A DNA stretch of 64,000 nucleotides from Euryarchaeota archaeon. GTDB lineage: Archaea > Thermoplasmatota > SW-10-69-26 > JACQPN01. Below the pieces are notes generated by a model. It did no database searches, was not told the DNA's origin, and worked only from the letters and a program-made list of their open reading frames with translations. The translations under genes and the position numbers were made by a program. The DNA lies in assembly GCA_016207515.1 (NCBI GenBank), contig JACQPN010000001.1, forward strand, positions 1-64,000, in the 5' to 3' direction. Numbering within the stretch: position 1 is the stretch's first letter; each line of letters begins with the position of its first letter. Of this stretch, positions 44,691-55,800 are shown piece after piece.

Positions 44691-45040
44691 GCCTCTTCGA
44701 CGCGATCTCCATCTCGCTCGAACTTGTGATGGTGATGAACCTGCTATCGATCGCCGCGAATTTTGCCGGTTCGGCCAAGGCTCGCGTCTCCGCCGAGCGC
44801 TTCTTCAACGGGTACAAGAGTTTCCGTTGGGGGATCAGCTTCATCCTCTTCGGAATCGCGATCATCGCGGAGGCGGACGCAGTGCGCTACACAGCCGGCC
44901 TTTCCCTCGACGATCCGGCCTTCACCTCCATCATCATCGCGGGGCAGGTGATGGTCGTCGCCGGCATGTCGATGATAAACGGCATCATCCTCTCGAACAA
45001 GTACGACAGGCCCCCGCCGGACCTGCGTCCGACCGCATGA
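44687..45040 (+). CDS. Small membrane protein, paralogue of the preceding gene
   Basis: Three predicted membrane helices (ISLFDAISISLELVMVMNLLSI, WGISFILFGIAIIAEADAV, FTSIIIAGQVMVVAGMSMI) with the shared ARVSAER loop. The frame has no ATG, GTG or TTG near the conserved beginning. The nearest upstream start is a GTG at 44624, which would overlap the first gene by 67 bp and add a non-hydrophobic, arginine-rich leader. The codon at the expected position is ATA (44687-44689), overlapping the stop of the first gene as ATAA. I give that position but the true start is uncertain. Confidence 0.55.
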   Translation: MSLFDAISISLELVMVMNLLSIAANFAGSAKARVSAERFFNGYKSFRWGISFILFGIAIIAEADAVRYTAGLSLDDPAFTSIIIAGQVMVVAGMSMINGIILSNKYDRPPPDLRPTA

Positions 45041-45052
45041 TGGGGCAGGGAC

Positions 45053-46147
45053 CTACACTTCGACGAGGTCGCGGCCGGCCGTCGTCAACATCTTGCACCC
45101 GGTCTTCGTGACGACGACGTCATCCTCGATCCGGACTCCGCCCCATTTCGGGACGTATATCCCCGGTTCGACCGTGAACGCCATCGTCTCCTCGAGCGTC
45201 GTGTCGCTCAGCGCCGCGATGCGACCGCCGTCATGCACGGCCAATCCGATGGAATGCCCCGTCGAGTGGATGAATCGGCCCTTGTACTTCGTCGAGTTGA
45301 TGACCTTCTCCACCGCCATGTGCACGTCCGACGCCTTCGCGCCGTGGTGGATCATCTTGAACCCGACCTCTTGGGCCTCCTGGACTATCTCGTAGACCGT
45401 CCGCATCTCCTTCGTCGCTTTCCCGAAGACGAACGTGCGGGTGATATCCGACGCGTACATTTTGTAGAACGCGCCGAAGTCGCAAAGCACGTAGTCGCCT
45501 TTCTTGAGACGCCGCTCCCCGGGGCTATAATGGGGCTCGGCCGCGTTCTCGCCGAACGCGATTATCGTCTGGAAACTCGGGCCTGACGCGCCGTAACGCT
45601 GCATGCGGTCGTTTATCTCCGCCGAGAGCTCCATCTCCGTCATACCGGGGACGAGCATCTTCGGGATCTCGTCGCCCACCTTGGAGACGAGCTTGCATGC
45701 CTTTCGCAGCCTCTCAAGTTCCACCTCGTCCTTGTAAAGGCGCGCCTTCATCACGGCGTCGGTCACGTCCACGAATTTGCGCCCGGGAAGCGCCTTCTTG
45801 AGGTAGAGGAAATTCTGGTGAGTGAGTTCATGCGCGTTGATGCCGACGGTCTTCGCTCTCCCCACGGATTTCTTCAGATGCTCCGTGCGCTCCTTGCCGG
45901 TCGTGAAAACGAGCACATCCGCCTCGCGACCCTTCCTCGCCGATTGTTCCTCAAGAAGCGATGACAAGACCTGGCACGAGCCGTCGCGGTGAAGGACCGC
46001 GCCACCGCCCTCGAAGAGGCCCCCTTCGACGAGGTCGGTCGCGTAGAAGAAACTCATGTCCATGTGCGGCGCTTCGGCGTTGAAGAGCACGATGGCGTCG
46101 ACGGTCTTCGGGGCGCGCTTGAAGATGGACTTGATGCGGGACTTCAT
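45053..46147 (-). CDS. Xaa-Pro aminopeptidase/dipeptidase (M24B)
   Basis: A pita-bread metallopeptidase that releases residues next to proline. The C-terminal catalytic domain has the metal ligands in CDFGAFYKMYASDITRTF (two aspartates), the histidine in HSTGHSIGLAVHD, EPGIYV and RIEDDVVV (two glutamates). The N-terminal domain is the creatinase-like fold. I start at the ATG of MKSRIKSIFK, giving 364 residues; a CTTTATTTGAC TATA element lies about 28 bp upstream, so the message may be leaderless. Confidence 0.93.
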   Translation of the reverse strand: MKSRIKSIFKRAPKTVDAIVLFNAEAPHMDMSFFYATDLVEGGLFEGGGAVLHRDGSCQVLSSLLEEQSARKGREADVLVFTTGKERTEHLKKSVGRAKTVGINAHELTHQNFLYLKKALPGRKFVDVTDAVMKARLYKDEVELERLRKACKLVSKVGDEIPKMLVPGMTEMELSAEINDRMQRYGASGPSFQTIIAFGENAAEPHYSPGERRLKKGDYVLCDFGAFYKMYASDITRTFVFGKATKEMRTVYEIVQEAQEVGFKMIHHGAKASDVHMAVEKVINSTKYKGRFIHSTGHSIGLAVHDGGRIAALSDTTLEETMAFTVEPGIYVPKWGGVRIEDDVVVTKTGCKMLTTAGRDLVEV

Positions 46148-46231
46148 GGTATCCAGACGACAACGTTTGGCCGTCAAATAAAGGGATGCTCCATCTTGAC
46201 CCCCGCCGGTCGTGAGCGCTTCGTGAACGTG

Positions 46232-46318
46232 CGGCCGGGGCGGGATTTGAACCCGCAGGACCTGTCACGATCCCTGGATCTTCAATCCAGCGCGTTGACC
46301 TGGTTCCGCCACCCGGCC
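46232..46318 (-). tRNA. Class II tRNA with anticodon GAA (nominally Phe; scaffold Leu/Ser-like)
   Basis: The cloverleaf is complete: acceptor GGCCGGG/CCCGGCC, a three-bp D stem GCG/CGC with loop GAACCAGGTCAA, anticodon stem CTGGA/TCCAG with loop TTGAAGA (anticodon GAA), and T arm GCGGG-TTCAAAT-CCCGC. The variable region is 17 bases and folds as a five-bp stem GGATC/GGTCC with a six-base loop. That makes it class II, as for leucine and serine tRNAs, whereas tRNA-Phe is class I. The discriminator is G and CCA is not encoded. Folding is secure; amino-acid identity is not. Confidence 0.8.
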
Positions 46319-46384
46319 GGGAGATTGTGGCCAACCTCCGGGACAACATTCGACCTGGGAAACTCTTAAGTTCTTTCCCGATCT

Positions 46385-46463
46385 AATGGTACGTAGACCT
46401 GTCACGGTCCCGGACTTTCGGTCCGGAAAACGGGGCTCGCGTTCGCGGGCCCCGGGTTTTTTC
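46385..46463 (+). ncRNA. Candidate structured RNA with terminator-like hairpin
   Basis: On the plus strand three hairpins follow each other: GACC-TGTCAC-GGTC (46397-46410), CCGGAC-TTTCG-GTCCGG (46411-46427), and GGGGCTCGCG-TT-CGCGGGCCCC (46433-46454). The last is followed by GGG and six T (46458-46463), like an intrinsic terminator. The first two are a diverged copy of the antisense of the neighbouring tRNA's variable and anticodon arms. A promoter is not clear (weak CTTAAG near 46364-46369). It could instead be a decayed tRNA fragment on the minus strand. Confidence 0.4.
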
Positions 46464-46860
46464 GTCAGGCGACGGTCTTCCAGGAGGCGGCATTCAGCGC
46501 GGAGGCCGAGTCGCTAACATTCTTTAGTTCTTCGGCCCAAGGTCAACGCATCAGGTTCGGCGTATCCCAGAACGCGATAGTCGTTGGGGCCGTCACGCCC
46601 TTATGGGCGACATGGCCTGCGGTTGCGGCTACGCCCCAAACGGCGGTGAGTCGAAAAATCACTACTCTCCGCCTCTTCGCGGCTGTTCCATGTGGGAATA
46701 GAAGCGGCGGTCCAGTTCATGAAGAATTCGCCGGAGCTCGTGCGTAATGTAGCCCCCGACGAATAGGACCGCGCCTCGCGCCCCGGTGGCCGCCGCCTAG
46801 CGTGTCACGGCAGGGAAGGAGCGTGGGTAACGGGGTCGCCGCTTCCTCGGTTCGCCGCCA
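46464..46860. other. Intergenic region, nothing recognised
   Basis: About 400 bp between the structured segment and the end of the giant surface-protein gene. I find no credible coding frame, tRNA, or recognisable conserved RNA in either strand. SRP RNA and RNase P RNA signatures were looked for and not seen. Confidence 0.5.
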
Positions 46861-49800
46861 CTATCGGTCCTCTTCCTTCTTTCTGCGCCTACGCCATGCG
46901 ACGATCACCAGAAGCGCGGTCAGTAGCCCCAACGCGATGGCGCCGTAGACGGTCCATGGTAGGCCGCCGCGTTCGGTGGGCGCTTCGCCCGTGACATTGC
47001 CCCCAAGAGCGGATGATCCCGCCACGTCTTGACCCGCGCCCGCACTCTTTTCGGCGCCGCCCGACAAGCCCGCCCTTGATATTGTCCCTGGTGCGACCAC
47101 GGTCCAAGTGGCGGGTAAAGTCAAGTTACCAACCGCAACGGGCACGGTCTGGGCGCCCATGGTCGGGTTGGCTTGGAACGTGACGGAGGTCTCGGCGAGC
47201 TTCACTTCGTTTCCGAATTCGTCGAATCCTGTGAGATTCACTGTGACGGTCGTGTTTGCTTCCACCGTTTCCGGGGCGTCCACTACGAGCCGAGCGAGCG
47301 ACGACGGCAGGATCTGGACTCTCACCGTGGCCCCCACCGCGCCTGACGCTTGCGCTAGCCGCGCCGTGATGGTGTAGTTTCCGGCTTTCGTGCCGGGCTG
47401 CAGGATGGCTCCGGTGAAGTTCCCGGCGCCGTCCGAGACCCCCCACTGGATGGCGCTCGCGGCCAAAGGCACCTCGTTTCCAAAGGCGTCCTTCGCAACG
47501 GTCGCGTAGGGGATTGGCGTGGCGTTGCCGGCGGTCAACAGGAGGGCGCCGTTGAGGATTACAAGTGACGCCACCGGGCCAGGGCTCACCGTCACGGTCG
47601 CGGTCGTCGACACTCCGCCGGCTGATGCCGTCACCGCCTTGGTCCCGGGAGACGTCCAGACGAAGCCCGCGTCCAGGGCTTGGAGATCGGGCGTTGAGCC
47701 CGGCGCATCCCATGTGACGGCGGCGATGGTGACGACGTTGCCGTAGGCGTCGGACGCACCACGCACCGTGCAGGAGGCGGTCACGCCCGCCGTCGCGTTT
47801 GCCGGACATGAGAGCTTGAAATCGGAGAGCGGGCCCGAAACGACCCGAACCTGCGCGGAAGCAGTCTTGCCTGCCCCCGTCGCCGTGATGAGGTAAGTAC
47901 CCACGGTCGCGGGGGGCGTGAAGAGGGTGACGCCTCCGTTCGCCTGCGAAAAGCGTCCGGAAGGCGAACTCCACGCGAGCGAGGGATCGCCGATCTTGTT
48001 ATGATGGATGTCGTGGGTCGCCACGATTCCGCAAACGGTCGCGTTCCCCGCCTCCACGGTGTCCACACATCCGATATGAAGGTGCTCGATTCCTAGGGGA
48101 TTGACGGTGACGTTGGTCACGTTCCTTACTCCGCCCGTCGTGGTCACCGTGATCGCGTACGCGCCCGCGGCCCCCCGTGGGTCGAAGGTTGCGGCGGTCG
48201 AGTTCGACGGCACGACGGTGCCGCCAGACGTGCTCCACGTGAGAGCGTCCGTTCGGTCATTCCCGAATGCGTCTCGCGGCACGGCGACGAAGCTCCCCGT
48301 CGAGCCGGCGTTGATGGCGCCGGGCGCAGAGGTGAACGCGATCTTGTATAGCGGACCAGGTGCCATCACGAACACCGCCGTAGAGTTCTTCGACAGGTCC
48401 GACGCGAGCGTGGCGGTGATCGTGTACGTCCCGGCTGCTTGCGTCGGGTTGAACGTGTTCCTCGTGAATGAACCGCCCGCGGCGGAGTCGAGCGTCCAGA
48501 GGATGTCCTTCGCCATGTCCAATTGGATCGGGTTGCCGAATGCGTCGGTGCTCGTGGCCTCGTAGTCGAGGCTCGTGACGTTGTCCGCGGATTCGGTCGT
48601 CCTCGCGTTCACGATGAAGAACGAATTCGGCGCTGCCGGCCGGATCTGTAGGCTCGCGGACGCGTTTCGCGACGAGTTCGACGACAGGTGGACCCTGACC
48701 GTGTACAGGCCAGCGGCATTGCTCGGATTCAGGACGTTTGATGAGAAGCTGCCCGCACGGATGGAGTCGAGCGACCACGTCACGTCGGTGGTGGAGTCCA
48801 TGGGCACGGGATTGAGCCGCGAGTCCGTCGCGGTCACGTTGTAGGTGACCTGACTCGTCTGACCGGCCCGTTGGGTCACGGGACCGTTTGTGATCTTGAG
48901 ATAGAACGGGTCCGACGGGCGTATCGTCATGTTCGTCGATGCCGTGACGCTTGTGTTTGCCAGGAGCGTGGCGGTGACCGTGTAGTTACCCGAAACGGGG
49001 CCTGCCACGAGCAGGTTGTTCGAGAAGAAGCCACCTGCCCGGGGCGACACGGCCCAGGAGACCTCGGTGGCGGAGTCGATTTCGACGCGGTTCCCGAACC
49101 TGTCTGTCGCGTTCACGGCCAGGCTCACGTTCGTGGAGCCTGCGAGTGCCGACGCGTTGCCGCCCGCCACCGTGAGGGTCACGATTGACGCCGGCCGGAT
49201 CTTGAACCCGACGCTGTTGTTCTTGGACGCGTCCGATTTGAGCGTCGCCGTCACGTTGTATCGTCCGGATGTGTTCGTCGGCGAGAGTACGTTGAGACCC
49301 ATGGTGCCACCGCTCGAGGGGCTGATACTCCAGGTCACGTCGTTGGCGGCGTCCAGGGCGACGGCGTTGCCGAAGGAGTCCGTGGCGGAAACCCCGTAGG
49401 TAATGGACGAGGTGTTCCCCGCCGTCTGGATACGGTTCCCGGTCGTCACCACGATCTTGTCGGGTCCGGCAGGCCCGATGTCGAAACGGACGGTGGCGCT
49501 GATGTTCGAATCCGAGTCTAGGGAGGCGCGTATCGTGTAGTTACCGGCGGTGTTGGTGGGCGCGAAATCGTTCGCCGCGAACGAACCGCCAGTGGACGCG
49601 TTGACGGTCCATGTCACATTCTTGGCAGAGCTCAACGGGATGTTGTTGCCGAATGCATCCGTGACGTTCGCCATGTAGGTGACTATTGACGTGTTTCCGG
49701 CCGTCTGCGTGATGTTGCCGTTCGTGATGCTGATCCTCAGAGGAGTGGCAGCGACGATTTGGAGGAACGCCTCCGCCGGTTCCGGGACGGAGCCGTTAGA

Positions 49801-52800
49801 TGCCGAGGTCTTGTAAAGGCCCGCAATAGTTCCCGGGTTAAGGACGTTGGTACTGAAGGAACCGCCGGCGCTGTTGTTGATCGACCAGGTGACGTCCGTG
49901 GCCGCGTTGAGTGTCACGTTGTTTCCGAGCTTGTCCTTGCCCGTGGCGTTGTAGGTGAGGCTCGTGGTCGCCCCGGCGGCGGTCACGTTGAGCGGCGTCT
50001 GGATGTAGATCACAGCCAGCGCCCCGGGCGTCAGCGTGAAATCCGCGTTCGCCTTGATGCTCGTGTTGAGCGTGTACGTGGCCGTCACCGTGTATCTTCC
50101 CGTGATGGTGGATGGCGCCAGGACGTTGGCGTTGAAAGAACCGCCGACGCTTCCCGTGGTGCCGTTGACGGCGATCTCCCACGTGGCGTTCGCGGTTGGA
50201 ACACTCGCGTTGTTACCGAACGCATCCCTGCCCGTGACCTTGTAGGTGATTGTACGGCCATCGGTGGCTTGTTGGGAGAGGTTGCCGTTGTCGATGACGA
50301 TCGCCACGATCGCGCCGGGTTGTATCGGGAACGTCCGGGAGCCGTTCGTCGACGTGTTGGAATTGAGCGTGGCCGTCACCATGTAGAAGCCTGAGGCGGT
50401 TCCAGCGGCGAGAACGTTTCCGGAGAACGTCCCGCCTGCGGTGGGCGAGATCGACCATGAGACGTCCGTGGTGGCGTTCAAGGTGACTGCGTTGCCGAAG
50501 GCATCTGAGGCGTTGGCGTTCCAGGTGATGTTTCCTGACGCACCGGCCACATGGAAGCCCGCTGATGGCACTGGGATGATGGAGTTGACCGGTCCGGTGT
50601 TCATTGTGAAGTTCACTGTGTCGCGGGCGGTCGTGAGGTTTCTGAGCGCGGCCGTCACGATGTAGCGCCCGGCCTTGGTGGACGGAGCCAGTACGTTTTG
50701 CGAAAAGTTCCCTGCGTCGCTGGCGGACACTGCCCAATCCACGTCTGTGGCCGAGTCGATGGTCACGTTGTTTCCGAACGCGTCCTTCGCCACCGCCGAA
50801 TAGGTGACGTTCGAGGTCGCATTGGCGGATTGTGTGGTAGCGGAAGTCGTTATCGTGAGTGACGCGGCGGAGCCTGGAAGTATCGTCAACGTGACGTTCG
50901 CGGTCCTTCCGGTCGTCGCGTTCGTGGCCGTTATCGTGTAGTTGCCGGCCACATTTGAGGGGGAGAAACTCGCTCCGATGAAGGTGCCGCCGGTCGATGG
51001 GCTGACGGTCCAAGTGAGGTCGTTCGTCGCGTTTATCTCAACGTCGTTTCCGAGTTGATCCGTTCCCGAGGCGTTGTAGAAGACGGCAGACGTGGAGCCC
51101 GCCGTCTGGGTCGTCGTCGAAGGCGTCGCCGTAAGGTTGTAGAGCGGTCCTCGAGAGACCGCGACCGTGGCGGTCCTCGCGTCGGAAAGGCCCGCCCTGT
51201 CCGTGACGGAGAGCGTCACCGTGTACGTTCCGTTTCTCGTGAATTGGTGGGTCGGGACCGCCGACGTGCTAGAGTTGCCGTCGCCGAAGTCCCACGACCT
51301 GCCGCTTACCGGTCCGCCGAAGGACGAGGAGATGTCGGTGAACGTGAATTGCGTGGACGTGTCGCCGGTCCTGTTCGTCGGGGCGATGCTGAACAGCGCG
51401 AAGGGCGGGGAGCCGATCGTCCTGTCGATGGCGAGCGAGTGCGTCGTCCCCATCGCGACCGCGGTCACGTTGAGCAGGCCTGTGACGACAGTGTGTGACG
51501 ACCGGCTGGTCGTCGACGTCGGGACTGCGAGTTGCCCGTTGGAGTTGGAACCCGATGCGTAGGCGTTGCCGTCGCCCGCAAGGACAAGCGAATGGCGTAT
51601 TTCCCAAATGCCGCCGCCTAGGAGTGTCGCGTTCGAAAGCGCGGTGAGTGCGACCGGGCTCGTCCTTTGCGTGGTGCTCCCGTCCCCGAGTCGGCCGTCA
51701 TCGTTTCTGCCCCAAGCATAGATCGTGCCATTTGCGGCCAGGGCGTACGAAGAGTAGGCCCCGCCAGCCACTTGGACGATCTGTGAGATGCCTGCTACCT
51801 TCGCCGGAGTCGAGCGGTCCGTCGTCGTGCCGTCGCCGAGCTGACCGTAGTCGTTTGCGCCCCACGAATAGACCGTCCCGTTCGGCATGAGCGCCAGCGA
51901 GTGGTATCGGCCCGCCGAAAGCTGTACTGCGCCCGAGAACGTCGAAAGCCTCGTAGGGGAAGTGCTGTCCGTGGTGGTGCCGTTTCCGAACTGCCCGCGC
52001 GAGTTCCCGCCCCACGCCCAGATGTCACCGTTCGAATCGACGGCCAGTGAATGGCTGTCGCCGACGGCGATGCGGACGGCGTTCGAGAGCCCCGTCGCCT
52101 GCGTGGCGTATGCGCGTCCGGACGTGGTTCCGTCTCCAAGCCGGCCGTCAGCGTTGTAGCCCCAACCGAAGACCGTTCCGTCGGATTTCAACGCCTGCGT
52201 GTGGCCGCCCCCGACTGCGATCTGCACGACCCCGGAAAGGTAGGTCGTGGCATCGGTGCGCACTTCCACGGGTGTCGCCTGGTTGGTGTTCGTGTTCCCG
52301 TCCCCGACGCGCCCGTCGCTACCTTGCCCGCCCCATCCCCAAACGGTCCCGTTGGAAAGGAGCGCATGAGAAGTGAAGTCCTGCCCCCCGACTTCGACGG
52401 CGTTCGCCAGGCCCGTGGCCGTGACCGGGGAAGTGACGGTGCCGGCGATGCTTCCGTCGCCGAGACGGCCGTTGCCTGCGTTGCCCCATGTCCGTACGTT
52501 GTCGCCGACGGCTCGCACCGTGATGCAGCCATAGCAGAGGCCATCCCCCGCGGCGTTACCCGCCGTGACGGTCCTCGGGCCAGAGCGCGCGTTCTGGTCG
52601 ACGCTGACGGTGATCGTGAGTTGGGTGGAGGAGCTCACGGTGACCGCCGTGACGCTCACGTTCCCGCCCGAGACGTTCACGGTCGTTCCCGAGGTAAAAT
52701 TCGCGCCCTTCACCGTCAAAGTCGTTCCCGTCGTTCCCGTGTTGAGGAAAGGCGGATAGATGAGGGACACGGTGGGCGGCGCCGTCAACGCGAAGGTGCC

Positions 52801-55800
52801 GCTCGTGACGTTCGTCCCGGTCGCGTTTGGAAGCGTCGCGTTGGCTATGAACGTGTACGAGTTTGATGCGTCTCCCGTGATCGTGAGGCCCGAAAACGTC
52901 GCGACGCCGCGTACGGCGGACGCGGTGGCCGTTCCGGAGAGTGTCGCCGTCTTTCCTGCGGGGACGCCAAGCGCTACCGTGATGATCCCGGTGAACGTGT
53001 CGGCGACGTTGCCGTAGGCGTCCTTCGCTTTCACCACTACGTCTGAAATGGTCACACCGGTCTTTTCGGAGGTCGGGGACCTCGTGAAGCTCAAGGACGA
53101 GATGACCCCGAGCGTCGTGTCGATGGTGAGGTTCGCCGATGAGTTCCTGGTGTTGCCCGCGTTGTCCGTGAGATTCGCGGTGATGTTGTGGAGACCAGCG
53201 CCCGTGATGTCGGCGCTCGCGCAGTTGATCGTCGTCCCGTTGTCCTTGCAGACGAGGCTTAAGACACCCGAGGTGGCGTCCGTCGCCGAGATCACCGAGG
53301 TGAAGTTCGCCGATCGGCAGGTGGTGACGAGCGGTTGGTCGAGACAGGTCAGATTGATGGACGGCAAGGTCGTGGTACGATCGACTTTTACCCTGATGGT
53401 CCGGGCGGTCTCGTTGTTTCCCACTTCGTCCGTCGCGTAGTAAGTCACGTTGTGGTCGCCGTCTGACGACAGGGTGGCATTCGCTCCCGATTGGACCGCG
53501 CCGCCGTCCACCTGAAAATGGGACACGATGGTGCAGTTCGACGCGACGCTGAAAGTCAGGTTGACGGCCGACGTGTTCCATCCGTTGGAGCCGGCCGTGC
53601 CGGTGGCGTTCGCGCTAGTCACGGGAGGGCCCGTGCAGGCAGGCGCCATTGTGATCTTCGTGATGAAAACGTCCCCTCCACTGTAGTAATAGTACGTCGA
53701 GCTCGCGTCCTTTACCAACGTCTGTTGGAAGGCGTTTGACGTGACCGGAAAGTCTTCCGACGACGTGGACCCTAGCACGTAAATGTTGCCGCTGGAGTCG
53801 ACGGAGAGACCAGTGGCGTAGTCAGACTGGTTTCCCCCGAGGAACGTCGAGAAGCTCAAACCGGTCCCGGTCGCGTTCATGACGGTGACGAAACTGTCTT
53901 GGCTCGGCCAGTCAGGAGAATCCGTCGGAGTCCTCCCGCGCGCGCTTTGCAAGGTGCGGGCCGTGGTCGGGAAATTGTCGGATCCAGTTTGACCTGTCAC
54001 GTATGCGGTCCCGGTGGAATCCACGAAGAGACCATTGGCGTATTCCGTCTTGTTCCCCCCTAGGTACGTGGAGTAGATGAGAGAGGTCCCTGTGGAGGAG
54101 ACCTTCGTGACGAAGGCGTCCCCCGTCGGGTAGGATTCGGTCGTGTTCTTTGCGCGGGCGCGTTGGAATGCGTTGGCCGTCACCGGGAAATCGTCGGACG
54201 TGGTCGTGCCCGCGATGTAGATGTTACCGTTGGCGTCCACACTCATCTTTCCGGCGTAGTCGTGTCCCTTACCCCCGAGAAACGTGGAAAACGTGAGAGC
54301 GGTACCGGCGGAATTCAGTTTCGTCACGAAGGCGTCCTGGACCAGACAGCAGGCGTTTTCGCTGCTCGCTTTCGACCTGGTGGTCTGGAATGCGCCGGCG
54401 GTCGTGGGGAAGTTGTCCGACGACGTCGACCCCGATAGGTACGTGTTGCCGACCGAATCCACGAACGCAGCTGACGGATAATCGTAGCCGTCGCCGCCGA
54501 TGAACGTTGAGTAGGTGAGGCTTGTGCCGAGGGAGTTGAACTTGGCCGCGAAGACGTCGGCGCTGTAGTAGGAGTTCGAGTTCCGGGTGAGGGTTCTCTG
54601 GAACGCGTTCGAGGTCACCGGGAAATCGCTCGAGGTGGTGGAACCTTGGACGTACACGTTTCCGCTCGAATCCACGCTCATGGCGTGGGGATACTCGGAG
54701 TCGACTCCACCGAGGAGCGTGGAGAATGTCAGGGCCGTTCCCCCGGGATTCACTTGCGCGACGAAAACGTCCGCAGGCGGATAGTAGGAATTTTCGGTGG
54801 ATGACTTGGCACGCGTTCTTTGGAATGCGTTGGAACTCACGGGGAAATCGTCGGACGACGTGGACCCCGTTATGTAGGCGGCGCCGTTGGAGGCGACCAC
54901 GAGAGCGGATGCGTATTCACCGCCCTTACCGCCAAGGTAAGTCGAATAAGCGAGGTTCGTCCCAGTGGGGTTGATCTTCATCAGGAATGCATCCGATCCC
55001 GGGCAACAGGATGATTCGGAGGCGGGCTTGGAACGCGAACTCTGCAGTGCGTTGGCCGTGACCGGGAAGTCGTCGGATGTCGTGTAGCCTGCCAAGTAGG
55101 CGTTGCCACCCGTATCCACCGTTATCCCGTGCGCGTATTCCTGGTCCGATCCGCCCACGTAGGTGGCGTAGACGATGGATGTCCCAGACGGGTTGAGTTT
55201 GGCCACGAAAACGTCGGTCTTAGGCCACTGCTCGTTCGATGCCTTGTTACGCGTCCGGCGGAGGGCGTTAGGAGTGGTCGGGAAACTGTCGTCGGATGTC
55301 GTGCTGCCCACGACGTAGACGTTGCCAGAGGAATCCACAAAGAGGGAATGCGCGTATTCGAAGCCCTGGCCCCCTAGGTACGTGGCGTATTCGAGCCGAG
55401 GATCGATGACGAGGTCGCGCGCAGCGTCGTAGGGCGCGACCGAAAACCCTATGGTGCCATCCCACGACTTCTCGAACCGTCCGGCCACGTCTTGGTGCTC
55501 TCCCATTGCGCCCGTTTGGTAGAGCGATGGAGGGGCGTGGCGCAGGATGTCGCCGTCAGTCCCATGGAGCAGGAGATCTCCGGTGGCGGCCAGTTCCACC
55601 GTGGCTCCGGTGAATGCCATCTTGATGAGCGATGGGTCGGCGCCCGGGTGCACCATGAAATCGTACTCTAGCGCCGTTCCGCCAGGCGGATAGAAGATCA
55701 GGTCGATCCCCGGATACAGGTCGCCGTAGCTGACACTTGAAAAGTGGCGAGCGCCTGAGACCCATTCCGATTCGTCGCTGCCGCGGAAATAGCTGCTGAC

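Noticed and set aside
46232-46318. Selenocysteine tRNA
   Set aside because: The long variable arm invites it, but the loop reads GAA rather than TCA, the D stem is only three bp, and the acceptor and T stems are seven and five bp rather than the nine and four expected for Sec.
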